Counted from the stretch's first letter, positions 7,807 to 16,994 are shown. The stretch is DNA of 64,000 nucleotides from Sphingobium sp. AS12 (GCF_019097845.1 NZ_JAHRGM010000046.1:62001-126000); one strand, 5' to 3'. The notes: generated by a model from the sequence alone, not told the origin. Numbers and translations: made by a program.

Positions 7807-9006
7807 ATGGTCGAACTGAATTCAGAAGCGGCGCGCATCTCGGAACTTGCTGCATCGGGCGAGAGGATGGTCGAGCGCCTGCGCCACCAGTCGATCTTGC
7901 CAGAAACCCGCAAGACGCTGACTGTCACCTGGGGCATCGCTGAGGTCGCCCAGTTTCTCGGCTGCTCGACCAACCGGATCCGGCAAGCCGAGACAGACGG
8001 CCGCCTCCCCCCTGCTCCCGATGGCCGGCGGCAGGGCTATTCGATCGACCAAGTCCTCAACATGCGTGAGGTGCTCGACGCCTCGCCCAGACGCGGTCCC
8101 AACGACCGCCCGGCAATCATTGCCGTCCAGAACTTCAAGGGTGGCGTCGGCAAGTCAACCGTCACAACCCACCTCGCCCATAGTCTCGCTGTCACCGGCT
8201 ATCGCGTGCTCGTCGTCGATTGCGACAGCCAAGCCACTACCACCACACTGTTCGGCTTCAATCCGCACTTCAACGTGAGCCGAGAAGAGACGCTTTACCC
8301 GTATCTCTCGATTGACCCGACCCAAGCCGATCTACTTTACGCGGTTCAAAAGACACCGTGGCCCAATGTCGACATCATCCCTTCCAATCTCGAGCTGTTC
8401 GACGTCGAATACGAACTGGCAGCCCAGGGCGCCGACGGCAACTCTGTCCTCGTCACCCGCTTCCGCAAGCTCAAGGCGGGACTTCAAGACCTCGCGCGCA
8501 ATTATGACGTCGTTCTGCTCGATCCGCCACCCGCGCTCGGCACGATCAGCCTCGCCGTCATGCAGGCTGCCAACGCGCTGCTCGTGCCTCTCGCGGCGAC
8601 CACGCCCGACTTCTGCTCGACCGTCCAGTTCCTCTCGATGATGGAGCAGGTTATAGGACAGCTCGAACTCGGCAACATTGAAGTCAACTTCGATTTCGTC
8701 CGTCTGATTTGCTCGAAGTTCAACAGCGGCGACCCCAGCCATGAGATGGTCCGCCAGATCATGGAGCAGACTTTCGGCCCTGCCCTGTTGCCCGTTCCAA
8801 TTTTTGAATCAGCCGAGATCAGCCATGCAGCGATGCGGATGATGACCGTCTACGAGCTTGACAAGCCGATTGGCGCACCCAAGACCCACAAACGCTGCCG
8901 CACCAATCTCGACGAAGCGCTCGGCCAGGTCGAGCAATTGATCCGCAGCTCCTGGGGGCGAGTCTCGCCCGCTAGCCCGCAGGAGATCATCCATGAGGCG
9001 GTCTGA
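7807..9006 (+). CDS. parA: Plasmid partition ATPase ParA (RepA of partition type)
   Basis: This 399-residue protein has an N-terminal MerR-like helix-turn-helix (TWGIAEVAQFLGCSTNRIRQAE, about residues 40-60) that should bind the operon operator. A deviant Walker A, NFKGGVGKST, then opens the MinD/ParA ATPase domain, with VVDCDSQATTTTLFG and LLDPPPALGTISLAV as the later motifs. It positions plasmid copies by ATP-driven binding to the nucleoid. I use ATG 7807; a TTG at 7756 is possible but lacks a clear ribosome-binding site. parB follows 31 bp downstream. Confidence 0.95.
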   Translation: MVELNSEAARISELAASGERMVERLRHQSILPETRKTLTVTWGIAEVAQFLGCSTNRIRQAETDGRLPPAPDGRRQGYSIDQVLNMREVLDASPRRGPNDRPAIIAVQNFKGGVGKSTVTTHLAHSLAVTGYRVLVVDCDSQATTTTLFGFNPHFNVSREETLYPYLSIDPTQADLLYAVQKTPWPNVDIIPSNLELFDVEYELAAQGADGNSVLVTRFRKLKAGLQDLARNYDVVLLDPPPALGTISLAVMQAANALLVPLAATTPDFCSTVQFLSMMEQVIGQLELGNIEVNFDFVRLICSKFNSGDPSHEMVRQIMEQTFGPALLPVPIFESAEISHAAMRMMTVYELDKPIGAPKTHKRCRTNLDEALGQVEQLIRSSWGRVSPASPQEIIHEAV

Positions 9007-9037
9007 CCTAGCCGCACAGCATGACGGGAGGCAGTAA

Positions 9038-10126
9038 ATGGCCGGCAATCGACAAAAGGCCTATCTAGCCAACTTGCTTTCCACCGAACCCGAGGCGGCA
9101 CCCCTTGCTGCTTCTCCCGCGGAGACGGCTGACGGTGCAACCGAGACCGCCCCCCCCCCTGCCCCTGCAGCGCGCGTCTCACGCATGGCCGGCTCGACGC
9201 TACTTGGCCGCGATTCCGCACTCGCGCGCATTGCCAGCGGCGAGATTCAGCAGGTAACGCGGCGAGTAGTCGATCCCGCACGGGTGCGCATCTGGGAGGG
9301 CAACGCACGCCGCTACGACCGGCTCTCCGAGGAAAATTGCCACGATCTCATCGACGGGCTGATCGCGGAAGGTGCGCAGCGTATCCCCGCTGTAGCGCGA
9401 CGCGTCGAGGATGATCCCGATCATGACCTTGAGCTGATCTTCGGCACTCGCCGCCATTTCTCGGTTAGCTGGCTTCGCGCCAACAGCTACCCCGACTTCC
9501 AGCTGCTCGTCGATATCGTGCATATCGACGACGAAGCCGCCTTCCGCCTCGCAGACATCGAGAACCGCACCCGCAAGGATGTTTCGGACATCGAGCGAGC
9601 GCGAAACTACCGCGCTGCGCTCGATTCCCACTATGGTGGCAAGCAGGTTCGGATGGCCGAGCGCCTCAAGGTTTCCAAGGGGTGGCTGTCCAAGATGCTC
9701 AAGGTCGCCGAGATCCCCGATGCGGTGCTGGCCGCATTCGCCTCGCCCGACGACATCCAGATTGCCCCCGCCTATCCCCTTGCCCAGGCACTGGACGACA
9801 AGACCAAGGCCAAAGCAATCGGGGACGCCGCCAAGCGGCTTGCCCGAGAGCAGGCCGATCGCCATCGCGACAATGCCCCTGCGATCCCGGCGGCCGAGGT
9901 CATCCGCCGACTGCTCGCAGCGACCACGTCGCCACGCGCCCAAGCAAGCCATTTCGTTTACAAGAGCGAGCTCGGCCGCGAAGCGCTCAGTGTGCTCTCT
10001 GTCAACCGACAGGGCGCAACGATCCGGTTGCACAAAGGCTCCGGCGCGAACGAGGAGGCTCTCGTCACTGCGCTCCGGGAGGCCCTTGCCTATCTGGACG
10101 AGACCGGCCACGGATTGCAGTCATGA
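9038..10126 (+). CDS. parB: Plasmid partition protein ParB
   Basis: This 362-residue DNA-binding partition protein has a Pro/Ala-rich N-terminal arm, then the ParB/Srx nuclease-like region with LIDGLIAEGAQRIPAVARRV and the GTRRH box (the GERR equivalent). A helix-turn-helix follows (MAERLKVSKGWLSKMLKVAEIP, about residues 205-226), then a C-terminal dimerisation part. It should bind the AAGTTTC-N6-GAAACTT palindromes just downstream and in the gene at 6597. A run of ten C bases at 9150-9159 encodes part of the Pro stretch and is a potential slippage point; the frame is intact here. Confidence 0.93.
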   Translation: MAGNRQKAYLANLLSTEPEAAPLAASPAETADGATETAPPPAPAARVSRMAGSTLLGRDSALARIASGEIQQVTRRVVDPARVRIWEGNARRYDRLSEENCHDLIDGLIAEGAQRIPAVARRVEDDPDHDLELIFGTRRHFSVSWLRANSYPDFQLLVDIVHIDDEAAFRLADIENRTRKDVSDIERARNYRAALDSHYGGKQVRMAERLKVSKGWLSKMLKVAEIPDAVLAAFASPDDIQIAPAYPLAQALDDKTKAKAIGDAAKRLAREQADRHRDNAPAIPAAEVIRRLLAATTSPRAQASHFVYKSELGREALSVLSVNRQGATIRLHKGSGANEEALVTALREALAYLDETGHGLQS

Positions 10127-10150
10127 ACATGTTGGTCCGGGATGGGGATC

Positions 10151-10174
10151 AAAAGTTTCTTCGAGGAAACTTTT
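10151..10174. repeat. parS-like palindrome, copy 2
   Basis: Perfect 9-bp arms AAAAGTTTC and GAAACTTTT flank TTCGAG, 25 bp after parB. It is the strongest of three copies and a candidate centromere for ParB. It could also act as an operator for the repA transcript. Confidence 0.7.
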
Positions 10175-10223
10175 GCCCGGCCCGCGAAGCGGCTCGGCCC
10201 ACGATCGCCATGATCAACTCAGG

Positions 10224-10245
10224 AAAGTTTCCTCAAAGAAACTTT
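10224..10245. repeat. parS-like palindrome, copy 3
   Basis: AAAGTTTC-CTCAAA-GAAACTTT, 8-bp arms, between parB and repA. Both copies here are followed by TTTGCCC, so the repeat unit is longer than the palindrome. Confidence 0.65.
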
Positions 10246-10280
10246 TGCCCTGATACATATCTGGAGGAAAACGAGCGCCT

Positions 10281-11516
10281 GTGAGCCGCGCCAACAAAAC
10301 TTACTTCAGCGACCAGTTCGACCTGTTCCTCCCTTACATCGAGGACCTGCCGCTGCGCGACCAGCGCGAGATGATGGAACGCCCCTTCTTCTCACTGGCC
10401 AAGAGCAAGCGGATCAAACCGATCGACTATCACTCGCCCGACGGCAAAACCTGGGTGCATGTCTCGGCCAATCCGGAATATGGAATGGCAACGATCTGGG
10501 ACGCCGATATCCTGATCTATTGCGCATCCACGCTCGCCGACATGCAGCGCCGCGGCCTCAACGACATCCCGCGCAAGCTCCATATCATGCCCTTCGACCT
10601 GCTGCGCGCGATCGGTCGCCCCACGACAGGCCGCTCCTATGAACTGCTCGGCCAGACGCTGGACCGGCTCGTCTCGACGACTGTAAAGACCAATATCCGC
10701 GCCGAAAACCGCCGTGAAGCCACCTTCAACTGGCTCGACGGCTGGACCCAGCTGGTGGACGAACGCACCGAGCGCTCGCGCGGCATGACGATCGAGCTTT
10801 CCAGCTGGTTCTACGAAGGCGTCCTCATGTCGGGCGGCATACTCTCAATCGACCGGGCCTATTTCCAGATCTCGGGGGGGCGCGAACGCTGGCTCTATCG
10901 CGTCGCACGCAAACATGCGGGCGGGGCAGGCGAGGGCGGCTTCGCTATCAGCCTACCGACGCTCTTCGAGAAATCGGGCGCCGAGGGACAATATCGCCGC
11001 TTCAAGTTTGAGATCGCGAAGATCGTCGACCGCAACGAACTCCCCGGCTACGCGCTCACTCTTGAGCAACCACCCGGCAAGCGCGAACCACACCTCCGCA
11101 TGGTTCGCCGAACCGATGCTCAACTCACGAGCACGCCGCGTGCCAGCAAAACATTGAAGCCGGCTGCTGCCACTCCCGAGCTGGCGCCAGCCAAACCTGC
11201 TACCCGCGCGCGCATACTCGCTGCGACCGCACCCGACTCCGCTAATGACACCCCGCTCGACATGGCCGACATGACGCGCCTCGTGCGCCGCACCGTGACC
11301 AGCTTGGCAACGCGCGTCACGACCGGAGAGGTCACCGACGCTACGCTCACTCTTCTCCGCAATGAATGCCCGGGCTGGGACTATCATAATCTTCACGGGC
11401 TTTTCCGCGAATATATCGACGCCGATCCAAGCCGGACGCCGGCCAATTACCAGAATGCCTTCATCGGCTTCGTGCGCAAATATGACCGCGACAACCGGCA
11501 CACGCTGCGCCGGTAA
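10281..11516 (+). CDS. repA: Replication initiator protein RepA
   Basis: A 411-residue initiator starting at GTG 10281. Recognisable segments are LFLPYIEDLPLRDQREMMERP, HIMPFDLLRAIGRPTTGRSY and WLYRVARKHAGG, typical of the RPA/RepA_C family that starts replication of sphingomonad and other alphaproteobacterial plasmids. It binds iterons, and an array of five lies 0.2 kb downstream. Together with parA and parB it forms the plasmid core. A C-terminal extension after residue 290 is Ala/Pro/Thr-rich and then helical. Confidence 0.92.
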   Translation: MSRANKTYFSDQFDLFLPYIEDLPLRDQREMMERPFFSLAKSKRIKPIDYHSPDGKTWVHVSANPEYGMATIWDADILIYCASTLADMQRRGLNDIPRKLHIMPFDLLRAIGRPTTGRSYELLGQTLDRLVSTTVKTNIRAENRREATFNWLDGWTQLVDERTERSRGMTIELSSWFYEGVLMSGGILSIDRAYFQISGGRERWLYRVARKHAGGAGEGGFAISLPTLFEKSGAEGQYRRFKFEIAKIVDRNELPGYALTLEQPPGKREPHLRMVRRTDAQLTSTPRASKTLKPAAATPELAPAKPATRARILAATAPDSANDTPLDMADMTRLVRRTVTSLATRVTTGEVTDATLTLLRNECPGWDYHNLHGLFREYIDADPSRTPANYQNAFIGFVRKYDRDNRHTLRR

Positions 11517-11563
11517 CCGCGGTCGAGCCGCACCTCACGAATCCACGAACAACCTCCCTCAGC

Positions 11564-11824
11564 GTTCCCGAAGTGTCGTGTCCAACGCGCACCGGTCGAC
11601 CTGCATGACTCCAATGCGACATAAACACCGCTCAAATCGACGCGGGCTGAACGTCATTTGGGCATTCCCGAGCAGAAATGATTCAATCGTCACGATTTGC
11701 CCCCATCGACGCACCATCCATCGACACATCGGGAACCAGGTTCGACCCTTCAGGAACGCACTATCGACACTTCGGGAACGGCATGATCGACACTTCGAGA
11801 ACGATTCGCCGACACATCAGGAAC
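11564..11824. repeat. Iteron array, candidate replication origin
   Basis: The 15-bp unit CGACACTTCGGGAAC (variants at a few positions) occurs five times in direct orientation, starting at 11722, 11743, 11765, 11788 and 11810, which is about every 22 bp or two helical turns. One inverted copy lies at 11564-11578. This spacing downstream of a RepA gene is typical of iteron origins. An AT-richer stretch follows at about 11895-11950 and could be the melting region. Confidence 0.8.
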
Positions 11825-12859
11825 ACCCCAAAGATCGCGACTCGCCCGTTTCCGGACCGCGACTCGCAAAGCGAACGCCACGTAACTCCGTAACCCTAGA
11901 ATAAACCTCTCTAACGCTCGATTTGAGATCATTATTTTTGAGGAACAGGGGGATAAGGGTTCCAGCCTTGAGCGAAGCACACCAGCTAAAGCGCACGCAC
12001 CAGCCGAAAGCACTGAAAGAACAAAGGCAGAACGATGCTCCACGGCGCAAGCGCCGGCTCAAGAGGGGAGGGGGGTAGAGACTCCGAGCCGCAATGCCAG
12101 CGGTTGTTTACGGAGCCCCCCTATGCCCCACCTAGGCGAACCCGCCGATTCGAAGGCCGCCCTTATCCATGACGGCGATAAACACATCGCTGACCAAGTT
12201 GTTGCCGACCAGAAAATCAGACGCGCGAGATTGAGCACCGCCATCACAGCGCCATCCCGCGAGCCATCTCCGCGTCCAAACTTCAACGCCGGACAGAAAT
12301 CCGAGCTCAGCACGACCTGCGAACGGCGGATCGCAGACAAAGCGATCGTCGAACTGGAGATCCAGCAAGGCGCTGTTAGCTGGGTGCCCGTGGAGATGCG
12401 CCTCGGCGCCGCGGACGGCGATCCTTTGCAAACATCCGAAGAAGCACCCGAAGCGCATACGGTCGAGGACGCCATCACGGTGGCGGAGCCGGAAATCTCC
12501 GTTCCTGATAGGGCAGACGGGGCGTGCGCTCAAAGAGGCCTGACAGTCAAAAGCCGAGCCCCACAGCCCAAACCCCTTCGGCCGCAGAACCTCGCCGCCG
12601 CTCACTTCACCACGCAAGACCGGATCATTCCGATGCGACAGAAGATTGACCCCGCCGCCCGCCTCAACGGCTTCGCCAAGGCGCACGAATTCGCCTGTCG
12701 CCGTGCGGACGCGGGCGTTCGTCACCTCGCCATCATCAGGACTGGCCTTCCAGACCAGCCATTCCGGGTCACGACCTCACCAAAACCGACAGATGAAATC
12801 GTGTTGAGCATTGCGGATTGATGCACGAAGGCGGACGCCTCACGCGCGAGAATCCCCGA
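11825..12859. other. One-kilobase region with no supported gene
   Basis: It begins with AT-richer DNA (to about 11950), then carries a hairpin plus purine tract at 12043-12075. Both strands stay open for long stretches: a rightward frame from ATG 12123 to 12821 (232 codons) and a leftward frame 12725-12132. Neither has a recognisable domain, and each looks partly like an antisense shadow of the other. If one is real, the rightward frame is slightly favoured because a purine-tract module precedes it by about 50 bp. Confidence 0.4.
12043..12075. repeat. Hairpin plus purine tract, copy 1
   Basis: CGGCG-CAAG-CGCCG hairpin (12043-12056), then AAGAGGGGAGGGGGG. This is the first of 17 similar intergenic modules in the window. 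Confidence 0.5.
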
Positions 12860-13324
12860 TTAATCCAACTTGGTCTGCCACGACGGGCCCAACGCGAATT
12901 CCTCGGGGAACACACCAACGGGACCGTCCGCCTGGGACGAAACATAAGGCGAAATCGGCGCTTTCACTGGATGATCTGCATCGACCGTGCCGCGAGCCCC
13001 GAGGACTTCGAGGAGCCAGACCAGATCCTCAATCATCGCCGTAGCGCCTCGGCCGGCGAGCGCATAATAGATTGCGCGCTGATAATCATCGCAACGATTG
13101 CCAAGAACGGTCGAGAGGCGAGCACGGCCGCCCGGGATGCCTTTGGCGATGCTCGACAGCACGTCCTCCAATTCAAGCACCGAATAAAAAGCGTCATTGG
13201 CGCCGACGCCGATCGAGAGAGCAGCGATCGCACGCCGCTCCGGCCGAATTGCGGCATCGGTCGACGCATCGGTCAGCACGATGTCGAGATCGATGGGTTC
13301 GAGATGTTCCTGGGCAAAGGTCAT
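12860..13324 (-). CDS. Unknown protein, leftward
   Basis: The 154-residue product from ATG 13324 (TFAQEHLEPIDLDIVL...) contains LELEDVLSSIAKGIPGG and a helical C-terminal part, and is acidic overall. No family recognised. It is one of the few leftward genes in the accessory region and faces the rightward gene at 13589, so the 265-bp gap may hold divergent promoters. Codon use fits a real gene better than the opposite strand does. Confidence 0.6.
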   Translation of the reverse strand: MTFAQEHLEPIDLDIVLTDASTDAAIRPERRAIAALSIGVGANDAFYSVLELEDVLSSIAKGIPGGRARLSTVLGNRCDDYQRAIYYALAGRGATAMIEDLVWLLEVLGARGTVDADHPVKAPISPYVSSQADGPVGVFPEEFALGPSWQTKLD

Positions 13325-13588
13325 GATGCAAATCCGAAATGAATGATTGCTCTGAACATACAGTGAACAACATGTGCCGAGCAAGAGTTGTTGCGCCATG
13401 GCGGCCATAAACTCAAAGTCAGCGCGAGCGAGTTCGGCTTGACGTCAACCTCATTTTGCCCCGAAGATAGGGTCGATCCCGCGGGGCATCACGCATTCCG
13501 ATCGGCAGGTTGCCTACCGCACCGCACTGTTTGCGCTTTACGTCGTTCCGCAAGCCGACCGCGCGCCTGGAAGGCTTGGGCACCGGCC

Positions 13589-14896
13589 ATGTGGCTGATC
13601 GACAGATACTCGCCAGGGCGCTTAGGATTTCGAATAACCTTGCCCGAACCCGTCCGCCAGGCACTGGTTCGCTGGTATGTGGGGGAGGGCGTTCGCGCCG
13701 ACGAGCAAGCCAGCATCGTCTTGGTGCAGCAAGCACGGATCGGTGAGAAATGGATCGCCTGCGACTGCCTTGGCGCCGAATGTGACCCCCCGATCTTGAC
13801 ACCCGCCTATCTGAGCGAGAGCGAGACCTACTATCTCCGGCGGCTTACGGCTGCGAAACGGCCCGAGCACCTTGAATCCTGCCCCTTCTTCCGCGAGCAG
13901 GCGATCATCAGGCCCGGCAAGAAGGAGCGGCTGTCCGTCCTCGAGCGCCCCGACGGCTATTTCTCGGTGCTAAAGCCAGCACCCGAGCGCTTGGCGCAGC
14001 AACCGGTCGTAGACAACGCCGCACAGCGCACGCACAACCGCTCTGTGCCCCGCCTGGCACGCCTGCTTTGGCGCCTGCTCGACCTCTCCGCGCGCAATAT
14101 CATGCCGCCACCCACCGCCGACGCGCCGGAGCGCAGTATCGCCACCGAGTTCCGGGCGATCATGGCGGCAGCCGAGCATATCGAAGTTGCCCCCGGTATC
14201 GCCCTTGCGCGTGTCCTCTGGACGCATGGCCGCGCCTATCACAGCCGGCGCCTCTTCGCCGGCCTGCGTGAGCAAGCCCGTACCTGGCCGCGAGGGCATC
14301 AGCCACAGGGCTTTCTCCTGGTGTTCGCCGACGAGGTGCGTGGCGATCAAGTCATAGCCGCCGGGTCCGATCCGATCCCGGTCGCGACCCAGGTGATATC
14401 GCCGTCCGTCCACGGCAGGCGCGTCGAGGGCCCGTATCTGGCGCTGATCGTCGTCGGTCAAATGCCCGAAGCCAAGGGCTATTCGCCACTGCGCGCGTAT
14501 GCACAGCCCATCTGCTCGGGCCGCTGGTTCGTTCCCGTTGATTCCGCCTTCGAACGGGCGACAGCCGCCGAACTGTTGCGCTACCAGCGGCGCCTCGCGG
14601 GCTGCGGCCATGACTGCCGCGTGGTCAAGCCGGTCTTCGATACACTCACCCCGCTCGGCAGTTGCCGCCCGGACTTCTTTGTGGAGAGCGTGTCGCGGCA
14701 AACCGGCACAATAGGATCCGTAATTGTCGAAGCACTCGGATTCGAGACCGTCGAATATGAGAACGCGAAGGCAGCCACCCATCCGCGAATGGCGACGATC
14801 GCGCCGGTCATCACAATCGATCCCACCGAATTGGATCGCGGCCTGCTCACCGCGCGGCTCGATGGCGCACTCGCCATCGCCGATACGGTTGACTGA
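13589..14896 (+). CDS. DUF1173-like protein of unknown function
   Basis: The 435-residue product from ATG 13589 has an N-terminal cysteine cluster (IACDCLGAEC, then HLESCPFF) that could bind a metal. DUF1173 proteins, known from alphaproteobacterial mobile elements, are of similar length with conserved N-terminal cysteines, so I suggest that family. The C-terminal part (DFFVESVSRQTG, VIVEALGF) could be a nuclease-like fold but I cannot show it. The open frame reaches back to 13388, yet codon use is only convincing from 13589. Confidence 0.6.
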   Translation: MWLIDRYSPGRLGFRITLPEPVRQALVRWYVGEGVRADEQASIVLVQQARIGEKWIACDCLGAECDPPILTPAYLSESETYYLRRLTAAKRPEHLESCPFFREQAIIRPGKKERLSVLERPDGYFSVLKPAPERLAQQPVVDNAAQRTHNRSVPRLARLLWRLLDLSARNIMPPPTADAPERSIATEFRAIMAAAEHIEVAPGIALARVLWTHGRAYHSRRLFAGLREQARTWPRGHQPQGFLLVFADEVRGDQVIAAGSDPIPVATQVISPSVHGRRVEGPYLALIVVGQMPEAKGYSPLRAYAQPICSGRWFVPVDSAFERATAAELLRYQRRLAGCGHDCRVVKPVFDTLTPLGSCRPDFFVESVSRQTGTIGSVIVEALGFETVEYENAKAATHPRMATIAPVITIDPTELDRGLLTARLDGALAIADTVD

Positions 14897-14929
14897 TCTA
14901 GAACACCCCGTCGCCGGGCGCACTCCGGG

Positions 14930-15196
14930 TTACCAGTCGAGCGTAGCGCCGAAGGCGATGACGATCATTAGGATCATCGGCGTCGCGAGCAGATAGCGGC
15001 GCTGCCATCTCCACCACGTGCGCGGCAAGAATCCGATCGCGCCGCGCGCCGTGCTGAATTCGTTCCACGCCCGCTCGCGATACAGCTCCACACCAACGGC
15101 GATCGCGGCCGCCATCGCGGCGATCACGCAGCAGGCCGCCGTCGCCGCATAGAGCGCCGCCCAGTTCTCGAAATCGACCATCGACTGATGTTGCAC
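14930..15196 (-). CDS. Small membrane protein, two transmembrane segments
   Basis: An 88-residue protein with a hydrophobic helix AAMAAAIAVGVELY after the N-terminus, a basic loop (LPRTWWRWQRRY) and a second helix TPMILMIVIAFGATL. GTG 15196 has GGAG upstream; an ATG at 15181 is also possible. It is divergent from the DpdA-like gene at 15308. No family is recognised. Confidence 0.6.
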   Translation of the reverse strand: MQHQSMVDFENWAALYAATAACCVIAAMAAAIAVGVELYRERAWNEFSTARGAIGFLPRTWWRWQRRYLLATPMILMIVIAFGATLDW

Positions 15197-15307
15197 CGCT
15201 TCGTCTCCGGCTTGCCGGTTGCGACCCTATTACGCGCCAATCCGCGTCCGGTTGCAAGCGTCTGCCGCCGGGTCGGACGTGCGTCAGTGACCCAAGGGAG
15301 CACTCCA

Positions 15308-16333
15308 ATGTCGCAATCGACCCGCGCGACGATCGAAATCGTCATCGGATTGCCCCACCTCAGAAACGGCCCGCTACTCGAGCGCGCCCGCGCCCGCGGC
15401 TATCCGGTCCTCGTATCCGCCAACGCCTTCTCGCGGTGGGATCGCCGCGCCGGATATCCTGTCTGGCGCGGGTGGAACCTCAATCCACTCGCCAACGCAG
15501 CGGGGCTCGCATCGCTCGACCTCGATTCCGCGGGGTTCGTGCTCGCGTCCCGCTACCGGGGCTTGCCCTGGTCCGTTGACGACTATGTCGCGCTCGCCGC
15601 CAGCCATCCGTTCCGACGATGGGCAAGCCTCGACCTCTGCACCGAGCAAGAGATCGCCCATGACCGGGACGAAGTGCTCGACCGGCTCTCCCGCACGATC
15701 GCCCTCAATCATGCGTGCCACGCACGGGGTCTCGACGCTGGCATCGTCGACAACTTCATGCCGGTTCTCCAAGGCCGAACGCCGCATGACTATCTTCGCT
15801 GCCTCGATGGCGTCGCGGGGCTCCTGCGCGGCAGCGCGGTGATCGGAATCGGCTCGATGTGCCGCCGGCCCGTCCATGGTCCGGAAGGTCTTCTTGCCGT
15901 GTTCAGCGCCCTCGACCGGGCGCTGCCACGCGATATCCGTCTGCACGGGTTCGGTGTGAAAGGGACGGCACTTTCGCATCTCGCTCCGCTAGCCGACCGG
16001 ATCGCGAGCATCGACTCCTCCGCTTATGGCGTTGCGGCACGGCGCGAGGCGCATGCGGCACGATCCTCAAAGACCGATGTCCTGGTCGCCGACCACATGG
16101 ATCGGTGGACGATCTCACAGCATCAGCGGGTCAAATACGGGCGTGCCGACTTCCAGCACCAGCTTCTCCTCCCATCGCCCACGATTGCGTCGTCGGGCTG
16201 GGAAAGAGCGCTTGCGGTGGCACGCGACGAGATACGCAGCCTCATCGAGGTCGGCGAGATCGCGCATGACCAGATCACCGAACAATGGATCGCGAGCTGG
16301 GCCGCGGAGCTGCTGGACAGCGAAAACGGTTGA
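15308..16333 (+). CDS. DpdA-like/TGT-fold protein (DUF7221-type), putative DNA base transglycosylase
   Basis: This 341-residue protein starts at ATG 15308 with GGGAG upstream. Motifs ANAFSRW, LDSAGFV (catalytic-Asp-like, as DSGGF in tRNA-guanine transglycosylase), DNFMPVLQG, GIGSMCRRPVHG, LHGFGVKG and DSSAYGVAARR match TGT-like proteins grouped with DpdA, the enzyme that inserts 7-deazaguanines into DNA. No Zn-binding CxCxxC cluster is visible. There are no preQ0 synthesis genes in the window, so the base precursor would come from the host. The likely role is DNA modification against restriction; the substrate is inferred. Confidence 0.75.
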   Translation: MSQSTRATIEIVIGLPHLRNGPLLERARARGYPVLVSANAFSRWDRRAGYPVWRGWNLNPLANAAGLASLDLDSAGFVLASRYRGLPWSVDDYVALAASHPFRRWASLDLCTEQEIAHDRDEVLDRLSRTIALNHACHARGLDAGIVDNFMPVLQGRTPHDYLRCLDGVAGLLRGSAVIGIGSMCRRPVHGPEGLLAVFSALDRALPRDIRLHGFGVKGTALSHLAPLADRIASIDSSAYGVAARREAHAARSSKTDVLVADHMDRWTISQHQRVKYGRADFQHQLLLPSPTIASSGWERALAVARDEIRSLIEVGEIAHDQITEQWIASWAAELLDSENG

Positions 16334-16362
16334 ACGCCTTGGCTCGGCGCCATCTTCGTGCA

Positions 16363-16397
16363 GGCGGCGAGGCCGCCGAGAGAGAGATGGGGGAGAG
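16363..16397. repeat. Hairpin plus purine tract, copy 2
   Basis: GGCGGC-GAG-GCCGCC hairpin followed by a G/A tract (with GGGGGAGAG), 50 bp before the ATG at 16448. Confidence 0.6.
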
Positions 16398-16447
16398 TTT
16401 GGTATGGCAATCTCGGGAAATCACTCCCGGGAGTTGGAGGCGCACCA

Positions 16448-16636
16448 ATGGCCAATCCCAAGCGAGAGTATCATCCCGACGACATCGCGATCTGGCCTGA
16501 CGGCTGGTGGATGACCTTGGACGAACTGTGGCGCGGCGGCGATGCCGGGCGTTCGGACGACTATGAGATCGTTCGGATCGAGGATCATGATCGGCTGAGG
16601 GCGCTCGGCGTCGCTGAAGAACTCGACATCGAGTGA
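16448..16636 (+). CDS. Small acidic unknown protein
   Basis: This 62-residue protein starts at ATG 16448 behind a strong GGAGG. It begins ANPKREYHPDDIAIWPDG and is rich in Trp and acidic residues (WMTLDELW, RIEDHDRL). No family recognised. It follows the DpdA-like gene by 115 bp and a purine-tract module. Confidence 0.65.
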   Translation: MANPKREYHPDDIAIWPDGWWMTLDELWRGGDAGRSDDYEIVRIEDHDRLRALGVAEELDIE

Positions 16637-16685
16637 GACCGGCTACCCGCCCGTAAACACCAGGCGGACTGTCGCCGCCGCATTT

Positions 16686-16708
16686 GAAGGGGAGGGGGCG
16701 AGAGAGGG
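16686..16708. repeat. Purine tract, copy 3
   Basis: GAAGGGGAGGGGG with further GA-rich sequence, 80 bp before the gene at 16790. The upstream hairpin is weak in this copy. Confidence 0.55.
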
Positions 16709-16789
16709 TGTCGAAATTCGGCCTGTCGGCGCGGTTCGTGCCCCGGCCGCCGTGATGCGACGTCCTCAACCCACGAACGGAGACCTCCA

Positions 16790-16984
16790 ATGAACATCGA
16801 TGACATTCAACGGGCCGAACCCGACGCTCTGGCCCCGGTGCTTCTCGCGGCCCTTCAACGCCTCGGTCAACTCGGTCGCGATGGCGCCGTCGCACTCGGT
16901 CGGCTCGTGAAAGACGACGATGCCGACTTCGACGAAGCGGCAGGCTGGATTGAATCGATCGCGGACGGCGAACTGAGCGACTGA
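16790..16984 (+). CDS. Small acidic helical protein
   Basis: A 64-residue protein (NIDDIQRAEPDALAP...) that is strongly acidic and probably all-helical (LLAALQRLGQLGRDGAVALGRLV). Its ATG has GGAGACC upstream. No family recognised. Small acidic proteins on mobile elements are sometimes DNA mimics, but nothing here proves that. Confidence 0.6.
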   Translation: MNIDDIQRAEPDALAPVLLAALQRLGQLGRDGAVALGRLVKDDDADFDEAAGWIESIADGELSD

Positions 16985-16994
16985 CTATGCGGCG

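Noticed and set aside
11722-11824. CRISPR array
   Set aside because: Repeats are 15 bp with 6-8 bp gaps, far too short for CRISPR spacers; they fit iterons.
12123-12821. Rightward 232-codon frame as a firm gene
   Set aside because: No domain, no clear ribosome-binding site, and the opposite strand is equally open, so it is only mentioned inside the unassigned region.
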